Part shown: positions 9,890 through 21,775 of the stretch, piece after piece
Numbering within the stretch: position 1 is the stretch's first letter
How the letters are laid out: each line of letters starts with the position of its first letter
Source: Rhodosporidiobolus odoratus
Lineage: Eukaryota; Basidiomycota; Microbotryomycetes; Sporidiobolales; Sporidiobolaceae
Length of the DNA: 64,000 nt
Direction: 5' to 3'
NCBI GenBank assembly: GCA_034387635.1
Contig: JAOANU010000016.1
Location: forward strand, 744,001 to 808,000
Position numbers and translations under genes: made by a program
Notes under the pieces: model-generated
Told to the model about the DNA's origin: nothing
The model's input: only the letters and a program-made list of their open reading frames with translations
The model's database searches: none

Positions 9890-11656
9890 ATGACTCTTCC
9901 CGCTTACTTGCTTCGGGAGTTTTTCCAAGCAACTAACTGGAACGCACACGACAGTCACTTCTCGTCCTTAACTCACCCATCGCGGCAGTTACTCGACTTT
10001 GCGATTCCTCCTGGACTACAACTCTCACTCGCTTCTCGACCTACAAACAGCTTCTGCTCTGGATTGAACCTATCCTCACTGGTGCCAGATGCGTTACCGA
10101 CTTACCCACCGACTCCCGCTCCCGTACTCGGCCCACCCGTCTCTCCCCTCCTCGCCGGCCAATTGACCTACCTCTTCTCGTCAGCACCATTACACGACAC
10201 GAGCACTAAAAGGGCAGCTGAGCAAGGCGACAGAATCAGATTCAAGGATGTCGTCCAAAGTTACCCGTTTGGGAGTGTACCCGTCAAGCCGCACTTGAGG
10301 GAGGAATCCCTGCCAACTTGGCAAGGTGGACAGAGGGTCGACAAGGCAGGTGTGTAGCTTCCTTCCTCTCTGCACGGATCTGCAAGACAGCTCTGATGCC
10401 GTTCACCCAGATTTCCTCCTTTACGGTCGTCTCTACGCCCCCTCACCTCGTCTCGACGCTCTCTATATCCACCGTCTCTCTGCTACAACCCAAGCCCTTG
10501 TCTCCCTCATCACCGTACCATCCCCCACGCCTCCTTCTATCCTCTCCTGGGAGAACACCGAGGCCGGTGCCCCCTCGGCCGCTGCAGCAGCCGCCGCTGC
10601 CGCCGCCCAGGGCGCGACGTCGGGCCCACTCGCGAGGCTGAGTGAGTTGGAGATCAAGCTGCAGCAGGACACGGGGAAGTGGAGTACCGAGTACTCGTAT
10701 GCCGTGGGGGATGGGTTGTACGGTGTGAGGGGACTGTACAATTTCGGCAAATGGGGAGATCCGGACCGCGAGCCCGCACTTTCGCCAATCCCTCCTTCCC
10801 TCCCAGCTGCACGCACGCACTCGACGCTTGCACCTGGCGAAGGATCAGACGTCGCCGCAGCAGAGGAGGACGAAATGCCCACCGGTCTAAAAGGTCGCTG
10901 GTCGGCCGGCGGCGAAATCTACTTTTCGAAACAAGAACGGTCCGCCGGTGTTTCTACCGGTCTCCGCTTTACCACCATCCCCGAGACCGCCGGAGGTCCA
11001 CCTCAACCTCCTACGACGGTGACGGCGACGCTCAATCCGATTATGGGCCAACTCAGCGCGGCGTATGCGGTTCAGGTTGGAAGGGACGCGGCGCTCGCTA
11101 GCAGGTTCGACTTTAATATGTATTCGTACGATGCGGACTTGACTGTGGGTGGGGAATGGTTTTATAGGAAGAAGGGCGGGAAGGGGAAGAGGGAGCGGGA
11201 AAGGTTAGGAGAGGTGCCGCCGGGAAGCACGTTTGATGCGTTTGGTCGGGGGATCGATGGCGAGGAAGATAAGCGGAAGCGGAAGAACAATGATGCTGAG
11301 GACGAGGTGCTGGGTGTGCTGAAAGCCCGGGCTTCGACCAACTCGGTACGTCCCCCTCTCTCGACGAATGATCTTGTTCTCCTCCTCCCCGTCTTGTGCC
11401 ACTCCCTGCTCTTTCTCCTTCCCTTGCGAGGACAGTTCCCTGTCTCTCTCCTCCGCAATCCTTCCCGACTTCCACGTGCCCGTAATCCGCTGACTGTGCT
11501 TCGGTTCCTCAGGATCTCGCCCTCCTTTGGGAAGGTCGTCTCGGCGACTTCCTCATGCGCGCCGGTCTCGTTGCCGATTTGCGTCTCGCGTCTCGCAGCC
11601 GAGGTCGAGTCAGCCCGATCCGAAGCGTCGGCGTTGGGATTTCGTACTGGGCTTAG
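9890..11656 (+). CDS. MDM10: ERMES / TOB-complex mitochondrial outer-membrane beta-barrel Mdm10
   Basis: Outer-membrane beta-barrel (VDAC/Tom40-like fold) that anchors the ER-mitochondria encounter structure and also assists beta-barrel assembly. The start (MTLPAYLLREFFQATNWNAH) matches the Mdm10 N-terminal signature of a short helix then N-W; then LLDFAIPPGLQLSL, LLYGRLYAPSPRLDALYIHR, WSTEYSYAVGDGLYGVRGLYNFG, GRWSAGGEIYFSKQERSAGVSTGLRF and the barrel-closing GVGISYW before TAG. Three exons: 9890 to about 10351, about 10386-11345, and 11513-11656; the last splice (TCG | GATCTC) restores LALLWEGRL. The middle loop has an 11-residue poly-Ala tract and the protein has a large charged loop (KGGKGKRERER..., GEEDKRKRK), both absent from yeast Mdm10 and probably cytosolic or intermembrane loops. 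The first intron's exact acceptor is not certain. Confidence 0.88.
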
Positions 11657-11870
11657 CTTAGCGGAAATCTTTCAGCTCTCGCGCCCTCAGAGTCGCAGAG
11701 GCAGAGCGAAGAAGAAGACTGAATTGCACTGCTCTGTGACTCTGAGCGCCTTGTTCCGACGAGAAGGAAAGAGAGAGGGTCTTTTATGTGGGGGTACTGC
11801 TTAAAGGAACGAAAGGAACGGGATACATCGGAGTTTCGCTCTGCGGCATTCGACGAGCAAGCAGGAACAT

Positions 11871-14149
11871 CTAGAGCTTGGTGTTTAGCGTGAGCTCTTC
11901 GCCGTCGACTGGCCCGGCAATGACGCTCTTGATGACAGGCTGTAGTGCAGAAAATGAACATTGTCAGTGTCCAGCCTGGGAGGAAGGAGAGCGGAGAGCA
12001 AAGTAGCGCACCTTTCCGTCAGGACCAACGCCCTTCTGGTTTGCGGTGAAGGCGTCGATGGCTTGCGAGAAGGGGAAGCTGGAGTATCAAGACTGTCAGC
12101 AGCCGCGTAAACAAAGGTGGGAGGGGTGAGTGGGTATAGACCTACCGATGCGAGATGATGGCCTTGAGGTTGACAGCGCCACGGGCTACGAGGTCGAGGG
12201 AGAGACGGTAAACGTCCGGCCCGTAGCTGAGGCAGCCCAAATTCAGTCAGACAGAATCCCGGCGGTCTAGAAAAGCCTAAGGAGAAACAACGAGAAGAGA
12301 GCGTGGACAAACCGGAAACTGCCCTTAATGGTGAGCTCGTGCGAAAGGACAGTGTGCATCGGTAGAACGATATCGGGCTTGCCCATGCCAATCTGCGTGT
12401 CATTCTTCCACGTCAGTCAGGCAGCCTGAGGGAAAGAAACCTTTCACGCACCTGGACGAGAGTCCCACCGTGCTTGAGAAGGTGGCACGCAGTTTGGATG
12501 CAGACTTCGGCACCCGAGGCGTCAAAGACGTAGTCGACACCGGAAGGTCCACGCTCGGTGAAGCCGAAAGCTGCCTGCATCTCCTTCGCCTGTAGAGAGA
12601 GAAAAAGTGAGCCACTATGGTCAAAATAACAGCACGGGAAAGTAGTACCTGTCTGAGGGGGTAATCCTCCTTTGCTTCACCAGCTTTAGGCTTGGGAGGG
12701 AGGAAGTAATCGCTGTGGGAAGAAGGGGTCATTTGAGCGTCACAGAAAAGGCAGGCTAGACAGCTTCGACGTACTGAACAAGCCCTGCCTCCTTTGCGAA
12801 CTGGAGCCGAGGCTCAAGGATGTCTGAGAGGTAAACCGAATGTCAGTAAGGCTGGAGGCGAAACAGGCTTTTGCCTCAAGAAAGAATCGACGCCGAGACT
12901 TACCGACGGCAATCACCTTCGCTGCGCCCAGGCCCTTCGCGGCAGCGGCGGTGAGAAGACCTACCGGCCCAGCTCCGAAGATCACAACATTGGAGGCGGG
13001 CTTCATCTGCGCGACCTTCGCAACGGCGTGAACGCCAACTGACATCGGCTCGAGCTGTTTGCAGCAGTGAAACGTTAGTGCACTAGATCGGCAAATCACT
13101 CGTAGATGAGGGGGCGTACGAGAGCGCCTTCTTCGAGGGACATGTTGTCCGGAAGAGGGTAGCAGCTGCGTTTGCGGAAGGATCAGCATTCGCTACCGAG
13201 AAACAGAAAAAAAGGAATGGAGGTATCGTACAGATCAGCGGGGAGTACATAGCGACCAGCGAGGGTGCCGTCGTAGGGAGGAGTGGCGGCGAAGATCTGC
13301 GGGAAGACGAGAAGTCAGTTCTGAACCAACACTGGGAAAAAAGCGGGAAAAGAAGGCAGACACACCATGTCCGCGCAGCGGTTGTAGTTACCTCCTTTGC
13401 AGTCGGGACACACCCTGCATGACTTGCCAGGCTCGAGAGCTACCCGGTCTCCTGCCTTGATGTTTTTCACGTTCGAGCCAACCTTGACGACGACGGCTGC
13501 CGTCTCATGGCCGAGGACCTGGCCAGGCAAGTAGCGTCAGACAGAGACCTCTTGGAGTATGTGATCCTGCCTTTCGAGAGGAGGAAGAAGGCAAGACAGC
13601 GTACCATCGGCTTTTCCACAACGAAATCACCGATTTTCCCGTGCAGCTGGTAGTGCACATCGCTGCCGCACAAGGAGATGGCCTTGGGCGCGACAATTGC
13701 ACTGATTCGGCGGAGTTGACAGACATTACAGCGAAGGTGGGTTGGAAAGCGTAGGAGGTCGATATGAGGTATGGAGAAAAAAGGATCGGGCGAATGATGG
13801 AGGCGGCGAAGCAGGCGATATAGCGGTGTGCGTCGAGCGGCAGGACAAGCAGGATTGTGGACAGATACAAGGTGATCCTAGTCAGCTCGAAAGGAAGACT
13901 CTTGGAAAGCTACGAGGACGAGAAAAAAACCCGCGGCCAGAAAGAAAGAAACGCACTCGTCGGGCCCAACCTCTTCCGGTACTGGCCGGTCCTCGTAGCG
14001 GATATCGTTTATACCATGAAGTACCTGCCGGCGAAAGTCAGTAGGCCCCGATTATGATGTAGAACCGGGATGCGCACGAATGAGATATTGCGTTTCGAGA
14101 CGGTGACATCCTCCTGAAGAGGCGTAGAAAGTCCTGGTGCAGACGGCAT
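11871..14149 (-). CDS. XYL2: Zinc-dependent xylitol/sorbitol dehydrogenase (medium-chain dehydrogenase)
   Basis: Oxidises a polyol to a ketose with NAD+ (xylitol to D-xylulose is the usual fungal role). Exon 1 starts [21 protein letters not shown] at 14149; splicing then gives [22 protein letters not shown]. The second intron (13702-13956, about 255 nt) is unusually long for this genome; donor GTGCGT and acceptor CAG fit the phase and yield [26 protein letters not shown]. The catalytic zinc Cys is in [11 protein letters not shown] is at the second ligand, the structural zinc lobe is [15 protein letters not shown], and the Rossmann motif is [18 protein letters not shown] followed by AVD, an Asp that suggests NAD+ specificity. 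[13 protein letters not shown] and GTLVQIGMGK follow. About nine exons; stop TAG at 11871. Sorbitol or arabitol dehydrogenase activity cannot be excluded from sequence. Confidence 0.88.
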
Positions 14150-14678
14150 ACTTGTGTGCAGTTGTGGAGAGTTGCAGAGAGTGTGAAGGAGTAGCTGAGC
14201 GAGTTCAGGTGAGCCGGTGTCGGTCCAAACGGGCAATTTCAAGTGGGGGCAGACAACGGAAGGTCGCCGGCACACTTTCGCTACATTCAGTGTTCGAGTG
14301 ACTCGCTATAATAACGGGTTGACTCACGAGAGGACAATGCTGCAGCGCAAGCCCAGTTTTACACACCAAGCTCGGATGCCTGCAATGAAGGAGGGGAAAA
14401 GTCGGGAAAATGTCCGTCGGCGAGCGAGGATGAAAAGCGAAGGGAAGCACACCAAGTGGCTAGAGAGCATATGCGTAGGGGGTTGCGAATAACGAAGGGG
14501 GGATAGTAGGTAAGAAGGCTATGCGAAGTGGGAAAGGGAGGAAGAGAAGAAATAACGACCGCGAACGGCGGGAATACAAACGGCACGAGTAATACACACC
14601 AACAGAGGCCGAACAAACCTGTACACAGAGCGTCCATGACGACCAGCGCACGAAGGGAAAGCACAACACAACACCTTT
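14150..14678. promoter_or_regulatory. Promoter side of the polyol dehydrogenase gene
   Basis: About 530 bases upstream of the leftward dehydrogenase and downstream of the next leftward gene. On the minus strand there is a TATA-like TTATTATAG near 14303-14315, about 155 bases before the ATG. No other element recognised and no coding evidence. Confidence 0.35.
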
Positions 14679-17071
14679 TCATTCTTCCCTGTAATCCTCG
14701 GGAGCCATCTCACTCAAGAGTCGGTCCACTTCGGCTTCCACCTCTCCACCGATACCCATACTCATAGCGCTGCCTCGTCGACTGTGGGACGCACTGGAGG
14801 CGGAGGAGAGAGCCGGGGAGAGGGGAGGTTCGGTACCGCGTTCGTCCTGTCCTTCGAGATGCGCAGCTGAGGGGGCCTCGAGCTGCTCGGACCGGTCCCT
14901 TGCCTTCGACGGAGCTGGCGAAGCGGATGCACTTCGGTCGAGCGCAGGGCTCCTTGCTCCGCTTGATCTTGCTCGAGCGTCTGAGACCGTCGAGGACGTC
15001 GGTCCAGGTCCGGCGAGGGCGTAGGGTGGCGCGGGCGAGAGAGGCCGCGTAGAGACTCCTCTTGGGGGAGCTGCGGAGAGCTCAGGGAGCGGCTTCGAGG
15101 AGGGGGACTGCGGCGAGTTGGTGAGGGGGAGGAGCGGAGAACGGGGAGAAGTGACGGAAGAGCCGCGAAAGAGGCTCGTCCCCCAGGTCCTCAAGGACGA
15201 ATACGCCGGAGGATTGGGGGACGAAGGGGTGGGGAGGGGATTTTCTGCATCGGGATCAGCCGATGGGAGAGGGGGTGTGGGACGGGTTGCTTGCGGAGCA
15301 TGAATCGAGCGGAGGGGAGTGCCGTCGAAAGCACCGTCGTGGGTAGAGCCAGGTGCGTGAAGAATGGAGTTGTTTGACGGCGAGGGCGGGCGGGAGAAGC
15401 TGGGCACGGGTTCGTATCGGTGTCCTTCGGCTGCGTCGACGAAAGAGAGGTTGGAAAAATACTGCGACCAATTGCCCTGCGCATCACCCGGACTGCGACC
15501 ACCGGGAGAGCGACCCTCGCCTGTCGGCATGAGCCACACGGGCATGTAGAAAACGCCGGCCTTGTTCGGTCCTCGAGGATGGCCGGCAGGGGTACCGCTT
15601 CTTGCTCCACCGAAGGGCGAAGAGGGACGGCTGCCAGGGGTGCCAGGACGAATGAAAGGCAAAGCCTCGTAGGGAAGAGCGATCGGACCGATGGCGCGGG
15701 GCGTAGCCTTGAAAGCCGCGCGCCTGTTGAAGAGGAGACGGACTACGCCGAGAACGACGATGGCGAGACCGGCATACATAAGAGCCATGCCAAATTTGCC
15801 GAGGAAGGTGATGAAGCCGGCGTCGTCGCTGCTCAAAAGGCAAACGGGTATTAGCTCCTGAGAAAAAATAGCGGGAAGACGCGGGGGGGCTGAGTAAAGG
15901 ATGGAAAGCGCACGCATGCCACGAACTACCATAGAAGTGGTCAAAATACGAATCTTCCATTTGCGTCGGCGGCGCGTTCTTGCCGTACCACCGACGGGGA
16001 AGAACCCGAACTTGGCGCTCCATCCCTTCGGGGACTTCCTTCGGCCACATCCCGTACTGAGCTGACAGGAACATCGGCCCAGTGGAGAACATGACGGTCG
16101 GGTAGTTGGTGCCGTAGGTGTGGTCAAAGGTAATGAGGTTATGGATGACAAGGTCCATGAATGGGTGGCCCTTTTCAGCGAACATGAGGTCGTTGGAGAC
16201 GCCAACGGGAATGGTGGCGGGTAGGATGACTTGGTAGTACAGCAGCGGGTCGAGGTTGCGCCTGCAGCCAATGTCGAGGTCCATGTAGACGCCGCCAAAG
16301 TGGTGAAGGACGAAGTAGCGGATCACGTCGGCGCGCTGAATCGGGTATACGTAGCCGTCGAAGGTCGACAGGAACCAAGGGTAGTGCTCAGCGATGAACG
16401 CGCGAGAGGCAGCGTCGGACCATAGCTTGAACTCGCTACCGGGGACAGAAAGGTCAGCAAGTTGAGGTGGCGCAAGAAATGACGAGCGAAGGACGCACTA
16501 GTCGGGGTGCAGATCGATGCAGCCCTGCCTGACCTTCTCCCAGCGCTCTGGCAAAACATCCGTCTTCCAGGTGGCGTGGATGAGTTTGGGAATGCGTGGT
16601 TGAGGTGTACTACCAGCGGGAAGCTGCGATGCTTCTTCAACCGGGACGGTCGTCGACGAGTTCCCGTCGAACCAGCCACGCTCGTCTAACCGGTTCAGAA
16701 GATCCTTGACCGAAGAATCGCGCTCCTCTCCAATTTTGACCACAACGCTGCCTTGCTCCGTCTCGCCCGCCGCCTCGGTCCGATGCCCGTTCCCCGCAAC
16801 GATATGCTGCTGCTTCTCCTGCCCAGGCGCAGACTGACGAGCGGCGGTGGCTTGAGCTGCTAGTCGCTCGTACAGTCTCATCTCGCCCTCCTGAATAACA
16901 TCCCGCGAGTCGACCCCAAAGTACTGAACGACGGTCGTCAAGACCCCCACGGTGCCAGCGAGGATGAGGGCGGTAAGCACCACAAGGATGGTGATAGCCT
17001 GAAGAAGATCTGCGTTAGTGTCTTGGCTGCATTGGGACTGTAAGAGAGGGGACACGCTTTTCGAGCACTCA
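14679..17071 (-). CDS. SUR1: Glycosyltransferase family 32, inositolphosphorylceramide mannosyltransferase (SUR1/CSH1 type)
   Basis: Adds mannose to inositol-phosphoceramide in the Golgi to make MIPC. Near the N-terminus there is one signal-anchor helix (ITILVVLTALILAGTVGVL). The luminal GT32 domain has PKLIHATWKT, HPDYEFKLWSD, HYPWFLSTFDGY, YPIQRADVIRYFVLHHFGGVYMDLDIGCRR (DxD metal site at D-L-D) and ILPATIPVGVSNDLM. After SSWHADDAG a second hydrophobic helix (GMALMYAGLAIVVLGVV) leads into a cytosolic tail of about 370 residues that is Ser/Pro/Gly-rich and low complexity, far longer than in yeast Sur1. The start is unresolved: the ATG at 17071 is out of frame with the anchor exon unless a GC-AG intron (AAA | GCGTGT...TTCAG) is used, giving MSARK-AITIL; GT donors there do not fit the phase. 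A TATA-like CTTATAATC lies about 210 bases upstream. Confidence 0.82.
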
Positions 17072-17571
17072 TGCTGTTTGGACCTGACGAGGTCGTGCAG
17101 ACGAAGGGTGGGAAGGGAAGGGAAGGGCAGGGAAGGAGGTGAGCTGCGCAGAGTGCGCTGGTAGAGAACGACAAGCTACTGGTGTGGAACCTGGCGTAAG
17201 AGAGAGGGATGGCGCGGAGAAGAGGAGGAGGGAGCGGGCGGGCGGGGTGAGCGGCGGTTGCACGGACGATTCTAGCTGATTATAAGCTGGGCTGGTTGTA
17301 GCTACTGAGAGTGTATAGCAGGCCTTGGTGCTCTCACACGAAGTTGTTGGGCGAACCGGTCTCCTTCCGTTGACCGCGAGTTTTCCGGGGTCCTCGAATT
17401 CAACGCGTCTCCTTCCCCATCCTTCCCGGCTCTGCGTAGGACAGACATGCTGCTGGCAGAATCCACTTCAGCTCTCACAGGCTCTTGAAGGGGGGTCACG
17501 CGCACACGGACGAGTCAGTAGATCCAGGAAATCCATGCAAAATACAGTCTATCCAGTGCTACTCCCGACCG
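17072..17571. promoter_or_regulatory. Intergenic upstream of SUR1-type gene
   Basis: About 500 bases between the leftward glycosyltransferase start and the stop of the leftward MFS gene. Minus-strand TATA-like CTTATAATC near 17277-17286 is the only candidate element. No gene seen. Confidence 0.35.
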
Positions 17572-20173
17572 CTAAGCCTCCTTATTAGCGAACTTGCTCC
17601 CTTTCCTAAGCTTGTGACCGTTCTTGCAGAAATAGAAGGGGAAGGGGACGAGGGCGACACAGAGTAGGGCGCAGAGCATCAAGGCGTATTGAGTACCTGT
17701 TATGAGCTTGAGTGATGAGCAACAACGCCTTCGCGATTTAACCGAAAAGAAAGCAAAACCGACCCAGAGTCTCGAACATCTGCGAGGTGAAAAGAGGAAA
17801 TACTGAGGGTGAGAAGGCGAAGAAGACAGTCAGGTGAGCCTTCCTGGTCGACGAGTCGAAAGAGCACGACCTACCAGCCGCAAACGTTGAGCGCATAGCA
17901 CTGTTCGCCGCCATCGCAGACGCTGCAACCGGTCGGCTGGAAAGGGCGAAACAAAAGTACGGTTAAGCGGGGCTCGGACGGCGACTGGGTAGGGTGGAGA
18001 GAGAACACGCACTATGCGTCAACGAGGAAGGTGAACACCGCCGCAAAGGACCACATGACCCCGATCCCGAACGGAATCGTGGCGATAAGTGAAACGATCC
18101 AATGGACAGAAGCTGCAGAAACAGTAAGAAGATTAGCAGAAGCTTTTCGATTGAGGCAGAATGGCAGGCAGCGCACTGTACGTCGTGAACGCGAACCAGA
18201 ACAGTGCGATCGGGCACAGCACCACTCCGTAAAGGCCCTTAAGGAGGTGCTCCTCAGGCGGAGGTCGCTTGCCCAGCTGCTTCGCCTTTCTGATGTAGTG
18301 CCTGTGGGACAAGGAGATGTCAGACATGCCATTTCCTCCAAGCAGCAAATGGATCACGTACCGGTTCCAGATAGGGTGGGACAGGGCACCAATCAAGATA
18401 CCCAAACCGAGAGGGATGTAGGTAAGGCCGACAATTTGGGTCGAGAAGCCATAAGCACGGTAGACAATCGACCAAGCAGTGAAGCTCATATATCTACGTC
18501 ACGGTTCAGTATCAACTTGACTGACGATGTAAGGGCTAGGGAGAATAGCAGAACCTACAATATACCCAGAAGGACAGCGGTCCAGGTGCACAAGAAAAGC
18601 GCCATAGGCTCAAGAGCCAGAATTTCTGCAGCAGGTGGTAATTTGTGGAGGAGTTTGTGGGATGTGGGAAGAGATGTGTGCCGTGGCAAGAAGCTTGTCA
18701 ATGCTCTGAAAGCGCGCGACAGGCATGGAGAAAACGACGAACGGAACGGCTTAACGCAGGAAGTGCCGATGACTCTTGCGACGCTCCTCGTGTCTAGCTC
18801 CAGCGGAGCCCGGACGTCTGTCCTACCCTCCTTACGCAGCCTCTTCGCTTTGCGCTTGAGCAGCACAGGGAGGAAAGTTTCCGGGACAAATACCATGAGC
18901 AGGACGAACTCGACGCCAGCCCATCTGCGTAGAAGTATAAGTATATAAGCTGCGGCGCAGGATGAGCTGGTTGGAGGGAAAGAGGATTGCTGAGAGACAC
19001 GGCAACTCACATTATCAGGACGTACCACGTCCACCGCCAATCGAGGTGCTGGTTGATGAAGCCCGAGATAATGGGACCGACGACGGGTCCTACGGATGAG
19101 AGGCTGTCAGCTAGGAGCCCAGAGGAGTGTACGCTAAGGCTTGCCCAAGAAAGGCCCTGCAGTGTAGAAGCCCATCGGAGCGGAAACCTCGTTCGGGGCG
19201 AAAAGGTCCGCCACGCTACCTCCGACCACACTCAAAAATGCACTTCCGCAGCATCCTGCAAAGAAGCGCCCCAGTAGTAGCGCCGCAGCGTTATTCGAGA
19301 AGGCGACGAGGAATTGGAAAATGGTGAAAAGTCCGAATCCGATAACGTAGCAAGGCGAGCGGCCGTACCTGCATCGGCACGCGAGTAGAATGTCAGTCCG
19401 GCGCTGCGTTTCTAGCTCAGGCTGTATCAAGCCATATGCTGAAGGGAACGGCGGGGGAGTGTCCCGACATCGGACCGAGAGGTGTGACGAAAAAGAGACG
19501 GGAGAAGCGAGGACCCACCTTTCCGAGAGTGGCCCAACTAATAGGGGAAACAACCCCATGCCAAGCACGAACAGCGAGAGACCGAGGGTGGCGACCTCAT
19601 GGGAGATGCCGAATTCGGCTTGAACACCGGGACTGTGAAACAAGGAACGAGGTGAGGTACTATACGGAAATCAGAGGAAGAACATTTGGTCACGGGGTGA
19701 ACGGCAAATGGCAACGTACTAGGTGAAGGCGACCATGGAGGAACAAGACCTGCACAGAGAGGCGTAAGTTAGATGGCTGGCGCGACAGAAGAGAGCTGCT
19801 GGCAAGAAAAGGAACGCACGTTATACAGAAGGAACAACTCGTCATGATGATCACCATAAGCCATCGTCGGGACTTTGACATGTTGATGGGCCTGGTGGAT
19901 GAAACTGTATCAGCGGGATTCCCCGGAGGAGGGCTAGCGAGGAGAAACGGAAAAAAAGTTAACAAACGAAAGAGGATCATCTGGCCCAGTCAGCCGGACC
20001 ACCGGTACTCCGTCCTCCAGAGCTACACCGTCCTGATCCCGCTCCGAGCTCTGAGCTGTCAAGTCTGATCGCTTGCTGTCGTCGACGCTGGATACCCTTT
20101 CAGCCTTCTGTACATCCGGAGGACATGACCCCGGCTCGCCGTCGAGACCATGCGAGTGGACCCTGTCGAGCAT
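17572..20173 (-). CDS. Major facilitator superfamily drug/proton antiporter (DHA1-like)
   Basis: Plasma-membrane exporter expected to expel drugs or polyamines by proton antiport. The acidic cytosolic N-terminus (MLDRVHSHGLDGEPGS...) is followed by the first helix (RRWLMVIIMTSCSFCIT). Then come PGVQAEFGISHEVATLGLSLFVLGMG, the loop 2-3 motif PLSERYGRSP, LLLGRFFAGCCGSAFLSVVGGSVADLF, DHA1 antiporter-type GPFLG-PVVGPIISGFINQHLDWRWTWYV, and FVPETFLPVLLKRKAKRLRKEG in the central loop. The C-terminal half (MALFLCTWTAVLLGIL, FSTQIVGLTYIPLGLGILIG, SFAAVFTFLVDAYRPVAASAMA) completes a 12-helix layout. About ten exons, several very short; splices at 19990-19900 and 19830-19640 were checked in phase. The tail ends KLRKGSKFANKEA. 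Substrate cannot be told from sequence. Confidence 0.87.
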
Positions 20174-21775
20174 TGTGGGTGAGTTCGCTGCTTTCTTCGC
20201 TTCAAGGTGAACGAGCCGACGCTGCGGGTGAAGGAGCGGATGAGGGCGGACGGCACCGGCTGAGCCAGGGAGAAATCGCGGCGGAGATTTCGGCGGGCAT
20301 CAACGCTTCTCGAATGCACTCAGGCATGAGCGCATAAACTTCAAGCTATGCTTTGTATAGTTGCTGCTACGCCCGGCCCCGTCAGCGTCTCCCAACGCCC
20401 CGTCGACCTCACCGCGCTGGTTTGGTCCGCCAATTCCGCCCGGCTCGTCCGCTTGTCGCCCACACATTCATCGTAGTCGCGCACTGCAAAAACGTGGAAA
20501 GCGATTTACGGCCCAGTCTGTCCGGCCAATCGAAGCCTTGGGCGAAGGGAAGAGCTGGGAAAATGGCCGGCGTTCTTGGCGGAACAACAGTCAAGTGCGT
20601 GCAGCCTATGCGTCTTGCGAAAGTGGAGAGCTTGTTGACACGGCTAATGGATACTGGGTTCTCACAAGGTGCGGCCGGCCAGCTCGCAGACCAGCTACCG
20701 AATATGTGCATTTCAGCTTGCGCTGCTTCTTCGCAGTTCTCCCCATCGATTCTACAACTAGTGCCTTTCGATGCTACCAGGCTGCCGCCGAAGCTCAAGG
20801 TGCTGTGCTAATCCGAGGCGTTGCAGCGCAACCAACCTATCAAGCCTCAACCCGGCTTGTCCAGCCGTCAACGTCCTACTTTTTTTGCCCAAGCTACACT
20901 GCTGAAAACGAACTATGGAGCCTCTCCTCGCTTGCGGGACCGCCTGGAGGCTGCTTAGGGCTGCGACCCCCTGACACCGTGGTAAAGCCGCTCTGCTGCT
21001 CATTTGGCAGCTTGTCTTGCCCGAGACTGGCCCTTTTCCTCGCTTCATCTGTTCATCCGGTCTCCTTGATCGCGCCGCTGGGTCACCCCGAGCCAACAGC
21101 ACTGGGATCAGCAGCGCTAGCAGCACGATGCCGATTGCCGTCAATGGAGGCAAGAAGGAACAGAGTGGGTTGTATATGCCCTTGCTCTTTGATAAGCTAA
21201 GCTGACTCTCGCTCTCCCAAGGGCGATCAACCCTGTGCAGCCGCCCAAGCCGTAAGAAGACTGTGAGGTCGATGGTTTCGAATGGGGCTGCTGTAAGCTT
21301 GACGTCGCAGAATAGGGTCGAGAAAAGAAAAGTCACCTGCGGGCCTGCGAGCGAAGGACCAGGCATGCGTAGATGCAGGGACCTTGCTCGCACCTTTGGT
21401 AGTCGGCCGCAACGCTTCCTCGAAATTTGCTTTCGAGCGGAGTAAAAGCTCAACTCGTCGTTCCCCTCCTTCCTTCTTTTCCTCCTCTTCCCTTTGCACT
21501 GTTCACATCAACCGATTCCTCCCCTCCCACTTGACGCCAAGAAATAGCATTGACACTAGCTAGAACATCTGCATCCCTAGTGATTTCACAGTAAGTCCGC
21601 TCGCTTGCCCTTCTTCACTCGGACCCCGACTCCTCTTCCTTTTCTCGCATCACCTTCTCTCTTTCCAACGCACATTAGCCACGTTAGTCAGCGCCTTGAG
21701 TCCCACTGCACGTTCAAGCTACGACTGACCTGCTCCCCTCGCCATCAGCCCCGCCTCACTTTTCCATACTCGACA
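20174..21775. other. Intergenic, 1.6 kb, divergent between MFS transporter and BRCT gene
   Basis: The longest apparently non-coding stretch in the window. Frames of 60-280 codons exist on both strands but lack ATG starts, domains or codon patterns like their neighbours. A minus-strand segment near 21040-21180 encodes a hydrophobic stretch (LTAIGIVLLALLIPVLLA), preceded by a good intron-like GTGACT...CACAG at about 21233-21335, but no start codon could be linked to it. It likely holds the regulatory region of the MFS gene; an unannotated small gene or non-coding RNA is possible. The pyrimidine-rich 21580-21770 is probably the 5' leader of the BRCT gene. Confidence 0.4.

Noticed and set aside
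20361..21200. 279-codon frame in the large gap before the BRCT gene
   Set aside because: It starts with TTG, has Cys/Ser/Arg scatter with no motif, and matches no family; kept as intergenic.
20758..21453. 231-codon minus-strand frame with a hydrophobic helix
   Set aside because: The helix looks real but no ATG or splice chain leads into it; too weak to call a gene.
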